Shown: in pieces, positions 26,681 to 33,882 of the stretch | Position numbering within the stretch: position 1 is the stretch's first letter | Layout: every line of letters starts with the position of its first letter | Assembly: GCF_002224285.1 (NCBI RefSeq) | Contig: NZ_CP022436.1 | Coordinates: 3,162,001 to 3,226,000, forward strand | Length of the DNA stretch: 64,000 bases | Reading direction: 5' to 3' | Source: Arthrobacter sp. YN | GTDB taxonomy: Bacteria; Actinomycetota; Actinomycetes; Actinomycetales; Micrococcaceae | Notes under the pieces: generated by a model | The model's database searches: none | What the model was told of the DNA's origin: nothing | Seen by the model: the letters and a program-made list of their open reading frames with translations, nothing else | Program-made: the position numbers and the translations under genes

Positions 26681-26722
26681 ACGGCGGCACTGACCCTTCG
26701 TACGAAAGGTCAGTGCCGCCGT
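26681..26722. repeat. Long perfect hairpin between FAH gene and gltX
   Basis: 15-bp perfect arms, ACGGCGGCACTGACC and its complement, around a 12-base centre that is itself palindromic (TTCGTACGAA). It lies 34 bases past the FAH-gene stop. There is no T-run on the minus strand. It may be a Rho-type or structural terminator separating this gene from gltX. Confidence 0.7.
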
Positions 26723-26755
26723 CGAACCCTGGCTTTTTGAGGTTTCGCTGGGAGC

Positions 26756-27532
26756 CTAGCGGCGAACCACCGGGTTGGACAGGCGTCCGATGCCTTCGAT
26801 CTCTACCTCAAAACGGTCGCCCTCACTGACCAGGCCGACGCCTGCCGGGGTACCGGTCATGATGACGTCGCCCGGAAGGAGCGTGAAGGCGTGGGAAACG
26901 ATCGAGACGAGTTCGCGGACGCCGCGGATCATCTGGCTGGTGCTGCCGTCCTGGCGAAGCTCACCATTCAGCCGTCCCTGGATGGACAGGTCTTCGTGGT
27001 CGAGCTCGGTTTCGATCCACGGGCCCAGCGGTGCGGAGGTGTCGAAACCCTTGGCGCGGGCCCACTGGAGGTCCGTCTTCTGGACATCGCGGGCGGTGAG
27101 GTCGTTGCCGCAGGTGTAGCCAAAAATGACGTCGTCCGCGCGATCCTCCGGGACGTCCTTGCAGATGCGGCCGATGACCACGCACAGCTCGGCTTCGAAG
27201 GAGACCTCCTCCGAGAACTCAGGGAGGATGATGGGATCGTTCGGGCCGATGACCGAGGTGTTGGGCTTCAGGAACAACAAGGGCTGCTGGGGAACTTCGT
27301 TGCCGAGCTCCGCTGCGTGCTCGGCAAAGTTGCGGCCGACACCAATCACCTTGCTGCGGGGAATGATGGGCGCCAGGAGCCGCACGTCCTCGAGCTTGTG
27401 CTTCACATGGGTACGTTCGACGCCATTGAAGAACGGGTCGCCGTTAATGACAGTGATTTCCTCACTGCCGGGCTCACCGTCAACAACGCCGTAAAGGGGA
27501 TCAGAATCAACTACAAACCGGGCGATACGCAT
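26756..27532 (-). CDS. Fumarylacetoacetate hydrolase-family protein
   Basis: 258 residues from ATG 27532, supported by TAGGCT 7 bases upstream and the family N-terminus MRIARFV. FAH fold: [17 protein letters not shown], the metal-binding [10 protein letters not shown] and [14 protein letters not shown], and the terminal block [13 protein letters not shown]. Members include fumarylpyruvate hydrolases, oxaloacetate tautomerases/decarboxylases and aromatic-degradation enzymes; without pathway neighbours the reaction is not fixed. It follows the hydrolase gene by 23 bases. Confidence 0.88.
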   Translation of the reverse strand: MRIARFVVDSDPLYGVVDGEPGSEEITVINGDPFFNGVERTHVKHKLEDVRLLAPIIPRSKVIGVGRNFAEHAAELGNEVPQQPLLFLKPNTSVIGPNDPIILPEFSEEVSFEAELCVVIGRICKDVPEDRADDVIFGYTCGNDLTARDVQKTDLQWARAKGFDTSAPLGPWIETELDHEDLSIQGRLNGELRQDGSTSQMIRGVRELVSIVSHAFTLLPGDVIMTGTPAGVGLVSEGDRFEVEIEGIGRLSNPVVRR

Positions 27533-27555
27533 GGGCTCAAGCCTACAGTCCGGGC

Positions 27556-28368
27556 TTAGCTCCGGAGGTAATCCAGTTGCGCTGCCACGGAAGTCTCCGC
27601 CGCCCACCTGACGGAAGGGTCGACGTCGGGATAGACGGCGTCGGTGACTGCCTCGATCGATGCGTCACTGCCCAAGTGCTTCAGGGCAGCCCTGATCTGG
27701 TCGAGGCGCTGTTCGCGATGCTCACGATACTCGCGGCACGTCGCGTCCAACGCAGGGAGCACGGGACCATGGGCCGGTAGAAGGGTTGCAGGTCCAATTG
27801 CTTCCAGCCTGTCCAAGCTTGCAAGATAGTCGCCCAACCGGCCGTCGGGATAATCAAGGACCGTGGTGCCGCGTCCCAGAATGGTGTCCCCCGTGAGCAC
27901 TGAGCCGTGCGGGCCGTCGCCGGGGAGATGGAAGCACACGGAATCGGAGGTGTGGCCAGGGGTTGCAACAACGCGGATTTCAACGCCGCCTGCCGTCAGG
28001 ACTTCGCCGTCCGTGAGTGGCTCGCCCCCGTGACAATACTCCGGGGATGCAGCCCGGACCGGAGCCCCGGTCAGCTGATGGAAGCGGGCCGAGGCCTCCG
28101 TGTGGTCTGCGTGGCGGTGGGTGATCAGTACTGCATCAACAGCGCCGGCCGCCGCGAGTGCCGCCAGATGCCGTTCATCGGCCGGTCCCGGGTCCACCAC
28201 CGCCACGTGGCCGGAGCCCGGCACGCCAATAATGTAAGAGTTGGTGCCGTCCAGACTCATGGGTCCGGGGTTTGGGGCCAACCGGAAGCGGGTGAATTCA
28301 CTGCTGCGCTGCAGGGAGGAGTCGTCGTTCGGTGAAGTGCCGGAAGCCGCCATTGATTCTGAAGTCAC
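27556..28368 (-). CDS. Metallo-beta-lactamase-fold hydrolase
   Basis: About 270 residues. Zinc-binding HRHADH (HxHxDH), followed by the downstream histidine in ATPGHTSDS, the bridging aspartate in LTGDTILGRG and LLPAHGPV. This is the glyoxalase II/LACTB2 group of hydrolases; the substrate is unknown. Start uncertain: GTG 28368 (used here) directly follows a GGGGGA, and ATG 28353 is the alternative; an open frame continues to 28404 without family sequence. Confidence 0.83.
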   Translation of the reverse strand: MTSESMAASGTSPNDDSSLQRSSEFTRFRLAPNPGPMSLDGTNSYIIGVPGSGHVAVVDPGPADERHLAALAAAGAVDAVLITHRHADHTEASARFHQLTGAPVRAASPEYCHGGEPLTDGEVLTAGGVEIRVVATPGHTSDSVCFHLPGDGPHGSVLTGDTILGRGTTVLDYPDGRLGDYLASLDRLEAIGPATLLPAHGPVLPALDATCREYREHREQRLDQIRAALKHLGSDASIEAVTDAVYPDVDPSVRWAAETSVAAQLDYLRS

Positions 28369-28390
28369 TCCCCCATCTTGACACCTCAGT

Positions 28391-28604
28391 GGATCCTCTC
28401 TCACATCCGCGCCCTTCCCGCCGATCCTCTCTCACATCCCGTGCCCTTCCCGCCGGTCCTCTCTCACATCCACGCGCAAAAGTGGAGCGATTCGAAGAGA
28501 CAACACGGCAGCAGGCCTCAAGCCAGCGAGCGAGCGTCCGCCCCAAACCCGCGGAACCTGATAGAGGGTCCGCCCCAAACCCGAGGGAAGTGAGCGAGCG
28601 TCCG
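28391..28604. repeat. Intergenic array of ~32-bp repeats, both orientations
   Basis: Plus-oriented copies of GATCCTCTCTCACATCC or near match start at 28392, 28423 and 28455 (31-32 base period). Opposite-oriented related copies (GGAAGTGAGCGAGCGTC type) lie at 28522-28538 and 28586-28602; between them the 16-base string GTCCGCCCCAAACCCG occurs twice, 32 bases apart (28536 and 28568). The same core recurs at 36358-36472. No coding signal. This fills most of the 318-base gap before ilvE's end. Confidence 0.8.
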
Positions 28605-28613
28605 GGAAGCAGA

Positions 28614-28656
28614 ACGGCGGCCCTTCCGCTTGATAAACCAAGGGGAGGGCCGCCGT
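28614..28656 (-). terminator. Terminator of ilvE
   Basis: ACGGCGGCCCT paired with AGGGCCGCCGT (11 bp, plus 3 weaker pairs), 30 bases past the ilvE stop, followed on the minus strand by a short T-rich stretch (TTCTGCTTCC). Confidence 0.75.
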
Positions 28657-28686
28657 CGTACGGTGGCGTTTCGGAACGTCCGGAGG

Positions 28687-29799
28687 CTAGACCAGGCGGG
28701 TCAGCCAGCCGTGGGTGTCCTCTACGGTTCCGGTCTGGATGCCCAAAAGCTGCTGGCGGATAGCCATGGTGGTGTCGCCGGCCTTTGCGTCTTCGGAGCC
28801 GATGAACTCCGTGGCGTCCTTGAGAACTCCGATTGGTGTGATCACGGCTGCCGTACCGCAAGCGAAGACCTCGGTGATGTCGCCGGAGGCCACACCGTCG
28901 CGCCATTCGTCCAGGGTGATCTTACGCTCGGTGACTTCGCGCCCCATGTCCTTGGCCACCTGGATGACCGACATGCGGGTGACCCCTTCAAGGATGGTGC
29001 CGCTGAGGGCCGGGGTGACCAGGGAGCCGTCCTTCATGACGAAGAAGACGTTCATACCGCCGAGTTCTTCCACGGCGTCGTCGTTGAAGTGGTCCAGGAA
29101 GAGTACCTGCTTGCACCCGTTCGCTTCGGCTTCCTGCTGCGCGATCAGGGAAGCGGCGTAGTTGCCGCCACACTTTGCAGCACCGGTACCGCCGCGGCCG
29201 GCACGGGCGTATTCGCGGGAGATCCAGATGGAGACGGGCTTGAGCTCGCCACCGAAGTAGTTGCCGGCCGGCGAGGCGATGACGCGGAAGGACACTTCGC
29301 GGGCAGCCCGGACGCCGAGGAACGCCTCCGTCGCGATCATGAACGGACGCAGGTAAAGGGCTTCACCGTCGCCGGACGGAACCCATTCCTTGTCTGCCTG
29401 CACGAGTTCGCGGATGGCGCCCAGGAAGTACTCCTCGGGCAACTCCGGGAGGGCGAGGCGACGCGCGGACTTGTTCAAGCGCGCAGCGTTGGCTTCGGGC
29501 CGGAAGGTCCAGACGGAACCGTCAGCGTGACGGTAGGCCTTGAGGCCCTCGAAGATTTCCTGGCCGTAGTGCAGGACCGCAGCCGAAGGGTCCAGGGAGA
29601 TGGGTCCGTAGGGCTCGATCCGGGCATTCTGCCAACCGCCATTGCCATCGGCGTCAACTTTGTAGTCGACGACGGCGGTGTGGTCGGTGAAGTAGTCGCC
29701 GAAGCCTGGGTTCGCCAGGACGGCTGCACGCTCCTCAGCAGACTTCGGGGTTTCCGAAAGCTGCTGGCTGAATTCGACGCCATGGGCAGTCTGAGTCAT
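28687..29799 (-). CDS. ilvE: Branched-chain amino acid aminotransferase
   Basis: Last step of Val, Ile and Leu synthesis: transamination of the keto acids with glutamate. Fold-type IV PLP enzyme, 370 residues, with HYGQEIFEGLKAYR, FRPEANAARLNKSARRL, the PLP-lysine region AAKCGGNYAASL, FLDHFNDDAVEELGGMNVFF and the C-terminal FACGTAAVITPIG. GGAGGAAAC directly precedes the ATG. Not obviously in an operon; leuB lies 119 bases upstream on the same strand. Confidence 0.97.
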   Translation of the reverse strand: MTQTAHGVEFSQQLSETPKSAEERAAVLANPGFGDYFTDHTAVVDYKVDADGNGGWQNARIEPYGPISLDPSAAVLHYGQEIFEGLKAYRHADGSVWTFRPEANAARLNKSARRLALPELPEEYFLGAIRELVQADKEWVPSGDGEALYLRPFMIATEAFLGVRAAREVSFRVIASPAGNYFGGELKPVSIWISREYARAGRGGTGAAKCGGNYAASLIAQQEAEANGCKQVLFLDHFNDDAVEELGGMNVFFVMKDGSLVTPALSGTILEGVTRMSVIQVAKDMGREVTERKITLDEWRDGVASGDITEVFACGTAAVITPIGVLKDATEFIGSEDAKAGDTTMAIRQQLLGIQTGTVEDTHGWLTRLV

Positions 29800-29918
29800 G
29801 TTTCCTCCACAGTCAGCTACCTGGCAGGGCGAACCGGACCCTGAAAAGGGTGTGGTTCAGCGATGGACCAGGGAAGCAGGTAAATAATTCAACACAAGCT
29901 TACGCCTGAGTTTTGGGC

Positions 29919-30971
29919 CTAGAGTGCGGCCGCGATGGCATCGCCGATGGCAGCTGTGCTGCGTGGCTCGCCGGTGCGGCTTTCGACGTCGGCGACTACT
30001 GCCGCCTCGATCTTGCGGGCCGCCGTGGTGTAGCCAAGGTGGTCCAGGAGGAGCACTGCGGAGAGGATGGCCGCGGTGGGATCGGCTTTCTGTTGTCCGG
30101 CGATATCCGGAGCTGAGCCATGGACGGGCTCAAACATGGACGGTGCGGTGCGGTCCATGTTGATGTTGCCCGATGCCGCCAGGCCAATGCCGCCGGTCAC
30201 GGCTGCGGCGAGGTCGGTGAGGATGTCGCCGAAGAGGTTGTCGGTGACGATGACATCGAAGCGGGACGGGTCGGTCACCATGAAAATGGTGGCGGCGTCG
30301 ATGTGGAGGTAGTCGTGGGTGACCTCGGGGAATTCCTGGGCCACTGCTTCAACGGTGCGCTTCCACAAGTGCCCGGCGAACACCAGCACATTGTGCTTGT
30401 GGACGAGCGTGACGTGCTTGCGCGGACGCTCGTTGGCGCGACGGAACGCATCGCGGACAACGCGCTCCACGCCGTGGGCGGTATTGAGGGACACCTCGGT
30501 GGCCACCTCGTGGGGAGTGCCGCCGCGCAGGGTGCCGCCGTTGCCTACATAGGGACCTTCGGTGCCTTCGCGCACCACGATGAAGTCGATGGTGCCCGGG
30601 TTTGCCAGGGGGCTGCCGACGGTGCCGTACAAGCGGGACGGGCGCAGGTTCACAAAGTGGTCCAGGCTGAAGCGGAGCTTGAGCAGCATTTCGCGTTCGA
30701 TGATCCCGGATGGGATGCGGGTATCGCCCGGGGCCGCACCGACTGCCCCGAAGAGGATGGCATCGCGGGTGCGGAGGTCGGTCAGGACCTCGTCCGGGAG
30801 GGTCTCGCCGGTCTCAAGCCAGTGCTGGGCGCCGAGCTTGTAGTTGGTCAGTTCGAGGGCAACGCCTTCGGCGGCGACAGCCTTTTCGAGGACCTTGACG
30901 GCTTCGGCGATGACCTCAGGGCCAATGCCGTCGCCTGGGATGACAGCGAGATTGATGGACGTTGCACTCAT
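29919..30971 (-). CDS. leuB: 3-isopropylmalate dehydrogenase
   Basis: Oxidative decarboxylation of 3-isopropylmalate with NAD in leucine synthesis. 350 residues from ATG 30971, where [14 protein letters not shown] begins; an upstream open frame to 31085 is not conserved sequence. Key blocks: [15 protein letters not shown], the substrate lysine in VHKHNVLVF, and the metal aspartates in HIDAATIFM and [27 protein letters not shown] with the C-terminal [22 protein letters not shown] a few bases before the ATG suggests a near-leaderless mRNA; a TGAGACG motif lies 40 bases upstream. Confidence 0.97.
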   Translation of the reverse strand: MSATSINLAVIPGDGIGPEVIAEAVKVLEKAVAAEGVALELTNYKLGAQHWLETGETLPDEVLTDLRTRDAILFGAVGAAPGDTRIPSGIIEREMLLKLRFSLDHFVNLRPSRLYGTVGSPLANPGTIDFIVVREGTEGPYVGNGGTLRGGTPHEVATEVSLNTAHGVERVVRDAFRRANERPRKHVTLVHKHNVLVFAGHLWKRTVEAVAQEFPEVTHDYLHIDAATIFMVTDPSRFDVIVTDNLFGDILTDLAAAVTGGIGLAASGNINMDRTAPSMFEPVHGSAPDIAGQQKADPTAAILSAVLLLDHLGYTTAARKIEAAVVADVESRTGEPRSTAAIGDAIAAAL

Positions 30972-31010
30972 AGCTCTATCTAGCCAAGCAATCCACATGC
31001 TGGTCAAAAT

Positions 31011-31022
31011 CGTCTCATTCTG
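31011..31022 (-). promoter_or_regulatory. Possible IclR-type site before leuB
   Basis: Minus strand CAGAATGAGACG shares TGAGACG with the iclR-leuC operator (ATTGAGACG) and lies ~40 bases upstream of the leuB start. Match to the LtbR motif, as recalled and aligned on TGAGA, is 9 of 12. Weak alone. Confidence 0.35.
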
Positions 31023-31045
31023 CGAACACTTGAGTCCGGGACGAG

Positions 31046-31071
31046 TCAGACCACAGCATGATGCCCTCCGC
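31046..31071 (+). promoter_or_regulatory. 26-bp box before the two-component operon
   Basis: TCAGACCACAGCATGATGCC followed by CTCCGC. It matches 22 of 26 positions of the box at 33002-33027 before the ABC transporter. It ends 13 bases upstream of a TAGAGT -10 (31085-31090), which lies 6 bases from the sensor-kinase GTG. Probably the response-regulator site. Confidence 0.6.
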
Positions 31072-31096
31072 GTGAACAAGCGCATAGAGTCTAAGC

Positions 31097-32281
31097 GTGG
31101 ATAGAAGGCACGCAGTATACGAATGGTTCCGGATCAACCGCTTCATCGTGGACCTGACGGCAACGTGCCTGCTGATCCTCCTCTTCGGCCCGGTCTACCT
31201 GATTGCTGACCGCCCGTGGCTCTCCCTCTTGTCCTGCAGCCTCCTGCTCCCCCTTGCTTGGCGACGCACCCAACCCGCCATGGCCGCCGGCGCGGTGATC
31301 GTTGTATGCCTGATCCAATGGGCGGTGGGCGCCGAACCGGTGGCAGGGCAAATCGCCGTTCCCCTGGTCATCTACGCGACGGCGGCCTATGGTCCTGCGT
31401 GGGCCAGCCGCAGTGTCCTGATTGCAGGCCTCGCCGGTGGCGTCATGCTGACCACCCGGCTGTTCTCGACCACCGCGGAATCGGGAATCATGGGCCTCAC
31501 CATCGGCACGCTGTACACCGTCCTGATCTGGATGCTGGTGCTGGTGAGCTGGACCCTCGGCGACCTCACACGCGTCCGCAGGCTCCAACTTCAGGCGCTG
31601 GAAGACCGAACGCGGCGCCTCGAGGTGGAACAGGTGCAGGAACGTAAACTGGCCGCTGCCGACGAACGCTCCCACATTGCCCGGGAAATGCACGACATCG
31701 TGGCGCACTCCTTGTCCGTGATCATCACCCAGGCCGATGGAGCCCGATACGCTGCCGCCGCGAAACCCGAACTCGCTACGGAAGCGCTGGCTACCATTGC
31801 CGCCACGGGCAGGGACTCCCTGGGCGAAATGCGCAGGCTGCTGGGTGTCCTCCGCTCCGACGACGACTCCCCTACCCGCCCGCAACCGCGGCTCTCGGAC
31901 TTGGACGAGCTCCTCCTCGGCTTCCGTGCGGCCACCCTTCAGGTGGCTTTTGAACAGAGCGGCGTCCCTCGCCGCGCACTCCCGGCCGGAGCGGAGCTCA
32001 CGGCGTATCGCATCATCCAGGAAGCCCTCACCAATGTCATGAAGCACGCCGGACCGAAGGCGACGGCGGGCGTCACCCTGACGTGGCAGGCCCGGGGCCT
32101 GCAACTGGACATCGTCGACGACGGCCGGGGCGCCGCTGCTGATCCGCCGGCACCTGGCGGCGGCAACGGCTTGCTGGGCATGGGTGAGAGGGTCTCCCTC
32201 TACGATGGTTCTTTGACCGCACGCCCGGAGCAGGGCGGCGGTTTCCGTGTGTCCGCTTTCATCCCGTATTCGGAGGCCTAG
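31097..32281 (+). CDS. Sensor histidine kinase, LiaS/NarX-type (HisKA_3)
   Basis: 394 residues from GTG; TAGAGT lies 6 bases upstream, so probably leaderless. Residues 15-155 hold about six membrane helices with short loops, so no large sensor domain outside the cell: an intramembrane-sensing kinase. A coiled-coil stretch ([23 protein letters not shown]) leads to the HisKA_3 motif with phospho-accepting His199 ([11 protein letters not shown]). The ATPase part has [14 protein letters not shown] and GLLGMGERV. It overlaps none but is 2 bases from its regulator gene; the adjacent ABC exporter is a likely target. Confidence 0.93.
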   Translation: MDRRHAVYEWFRINRFIVDLTATCLLILLFGPVYLIADRPWLSLLSCSLLLPLAWRRTQPAMAAGAVIVVCLIQWAVGAEPVAGQIAVPLVIYATAAYGPAWASRSVLIAGLAGGVMLTTRLFSTTAESGIMGLTIGTLYTVLIWMLVLVSWTLGDLTRVRRLQLQALEDRTRRLEVEQVQERKLAAADERSHIAREMHDIVAHSLSVIITQADGARYAAAAKPELATEALATIAATGRDSLGEMRRLLGVLRSDDDSPTRPQPRLSDLDELLLGFRAATLQVAFEQSGVPRRALPAGAELTAYRIIQEALTNVMKHAGPKATAGVTLTWQARGLQLDIVDDGRGAAADPPAPGGGNGLLGMGERVSLYDGSLTARPEQGGGFRVSAFIPYSEA

Positions 32282-32283
32282 CC

Positions 32284-32997
32284 ATGCCAGAAATTCCTGC
32301 GCCCATCAGGGTGGCACTCGTTGATGACCAACAGTTGGTCCGTTCGGGTTTTGGCATGCTGATCAATTCGCAGCCGGACCTCGAAGTCGTGGCCGAGGCA
32401 GGCAATGGGATCGAGGCTGTCCAGGCCCTGTCCGCTACCGCCGCCGATGTGGTCCTGATGGATGTCCGCATGCCCGGTATGGATGGCATAGAAGCGACCC
32501 GCCGCATCCTGGAACAGGCGGCGGCACAGCCCTCCGGTTCGCAGCGGGCGGAGATCAAGATCGTGGTACTGACCACCTTCGACCTGGATGAGTATGCGCT
32601 GGCCGCCATCCAAGCCGGCGCCAGCGGATTCCTCCTGAAGGACGCTCCACCCGAAGAGCTCCTGGAGGCCATCCGCACCGTTTACCGTGGGGACGCGGTG
32701 ATAGCTCCCTCCACCACCCGGCGTTTGCTGGACCATGTGGCACCCTTGCTGCGGACGCAAACACCCGAGCAGAGCGAGCACGCTGCTGCCGTCGAGCGCC
32801 TGACGGCCCGCGAGCGCGAGGTGTTCCAGCTCATCGCGCAGGGACAGTCCAATCCCGAGATCGCAGCAGGGCTGTTCCTCTCCGAGGCCACGGTGAAAAC
32901 CCATGTGGGGCATATCCTTGCCAAGTTGGGTGCCCGGGACCGGGTGCAAGTGGTGGTCATAGCCTATGAGACCGGCGTAGTAGCCCCCGGCTCCTAG
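32284..32997 (+). CDS. Response regulator, NarL/LuxR family
   Basis: 237 residues. Receiver domain with acidic pair VALVDDQQ and phospho-acceptor Asp60 (VVLMDVRMPGMDG), then Lys in FLLKDAPPEEL. The C-terminal LuxR-type helix-turn-helix is LTAREREVFQLIAQGQSNPEIAAGLFLSEATVKTHVGHI. Gene 2 of the kinase-regulator pair. The repeated 26-bp box before the operon and after this gene is the natural candidate binding site. Confidence 0.95.
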   Translation: MPEIPAPIRVALVDDQQLVRSGFGMLINSQPDLEVVAEAGNGIEAVQALSATAADVVLMDVRMPGMDGIEATRRILEQAAAQPSGSQRAEIKIVVLTTFDLDEYALAAIQAGASGFLLKDAPPEELLEAIRTVYRGDAVIAPSTTRRLLDHVAPLLRTQTPEQSEHAAAVERLTAREREVFQLIAQGQSNPEIAAGLFLSEATVKTHVGHILAKLGARDRVQVVVIAYETGVVAPGS

Positions 32998-33001
32998 CAC
33001 C

Positions 33002-33027
33002 TCAGACCACGGTATGAGGGCCTCCGC
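33002..33027 (+). promoter_or_regulatory. 26-bp box before the ABC transporter genes
   Basis: TCAGACCACGGTATGAGGGC followed by CTCCGC, starting 5 bases after the regulator stop. 22 of 26 positions match the box before the kinase gene. A TAGCGT -10 (33074-33079) lies 6 bases before the ATPase ATG. Confidence 0.6.
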
Positions 33028-33085
33028 CGGACAATGGGCCCCTGGCCCGATCCTGACGGGGTGCCGCAAAACATAGCGTGAAACC

Positions 33086-33880
33086 ATGACAACCTTCACG
33101 CCCCTCTCCCACCCGTCAGGAACCGATCGCCCCGCGGGGTCCGATGATGCCCAGGCCCGACCCGCCGTCGAGGCCCACGAGCTGACCAAGAGCTACGGCC
33201 GCGCCGATACCACTGTCACCGCGCTGGACAAGGTGTCCGTGAGCTTTGACGCCGGAAAGTTCACGGCGATCATGGGCCCCTCAGGATCCGGGAAGTCCAC
33301 CTTGATGCATTGCCTGGCCGGCCTTGATACGGCTGACTCCGGCCGCATCGTCCTGGGGGGCACTGAATTGACCGGCCTCAACGACCGTCAGCTCACCGCG
33401 CTCCGCCGGGAGAGGATCGGCTTCGTTTTCCAGGCTTTCAACCTGGTGCCTACGTTGACGGCCGAGCAGAACATCACGCTTCCGCTCGCTTTGGCGGGGA
33501 CCACCGCCGACGCCGGATGGCTCGATACCGTTGTCAGCACCCTGGGTTTGAAGGACCGCCTGAAGCACCGCCCCCATGAGCTTTCCGGCGGCCAGCAGCA
33601 GCGCGTAGCAGTAGCCCGTGCCCTGTTGACCCGTCCCGACGTCGTTTTTGGTGATGAGCCTACGGGCAACCTTGACTCCAAGGCCGGCGGCGAAGTGCTG
33701 GCGTTGCTCCGCCGGAGCAGCCAGGAGATGGGACAGACCATCATCATGGTCACCCACGATCCCGTGGCCGCCAGCTATGCCGACCGCGTTGTCCTGATGA
33801 GCGACGGCGGCCTGGTGGGCGAGATCCACGATCCCACCGCAGACTCCGTCCTGGCAGCCATCGGCAAGCTGGGGGCCTGA
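33086..33880 (+). CDS. ABC transporter ATP-binding protein (MacB/LolD type)
   Basis: 264 residues after a ~30-residue variable N-terminus. Walker A GPSGSGKST, Q-loop VFQAFNLVPTL, signature LSGGQQQRVAVARAL, Walker B VVFGDEPTGNLDS and H-loop VTHDP. The NLVP/EPTGNLDS pattern is that of MacB/LolD/BceA-type ATPases that pair with FtsX-like permeases. Begins with likely leaderless mRNA (TAGCGT-6-ATG). Permease starts 2 bases later. Confidence 0.95.
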   Translation: MTTFTPLSHPSGTDRPAGSDDAQARPAVEAHELTKSYGRADTTVTALDKVSVSFDAGKFTAIMGPSGSGKSTLMHCLAGLDTADSGRIVLGGTELTGLNDRQLTALRRERIGFVFQAFNLVPTLTAEQNITLPLALAGTTADAGWLDTVVSTLGLKDRLKHRPHELSGGQQQRVAVARALLTRPDVVFGDEPTGNLDSKAGGEVLALLRRSSQEMGQTIIMVTHDPVAASYADRVVLMSDGGLVGEIHDPTADSVLAAIGKLGA

Positions 33881-33882
33881 GC

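Noticed and set aside
28391..28604. 32-base periodic repeats as a CRISPR array
   Set aside because: Repeats are degenerate, no unique equal spacers, orientation flips, no cas genes.
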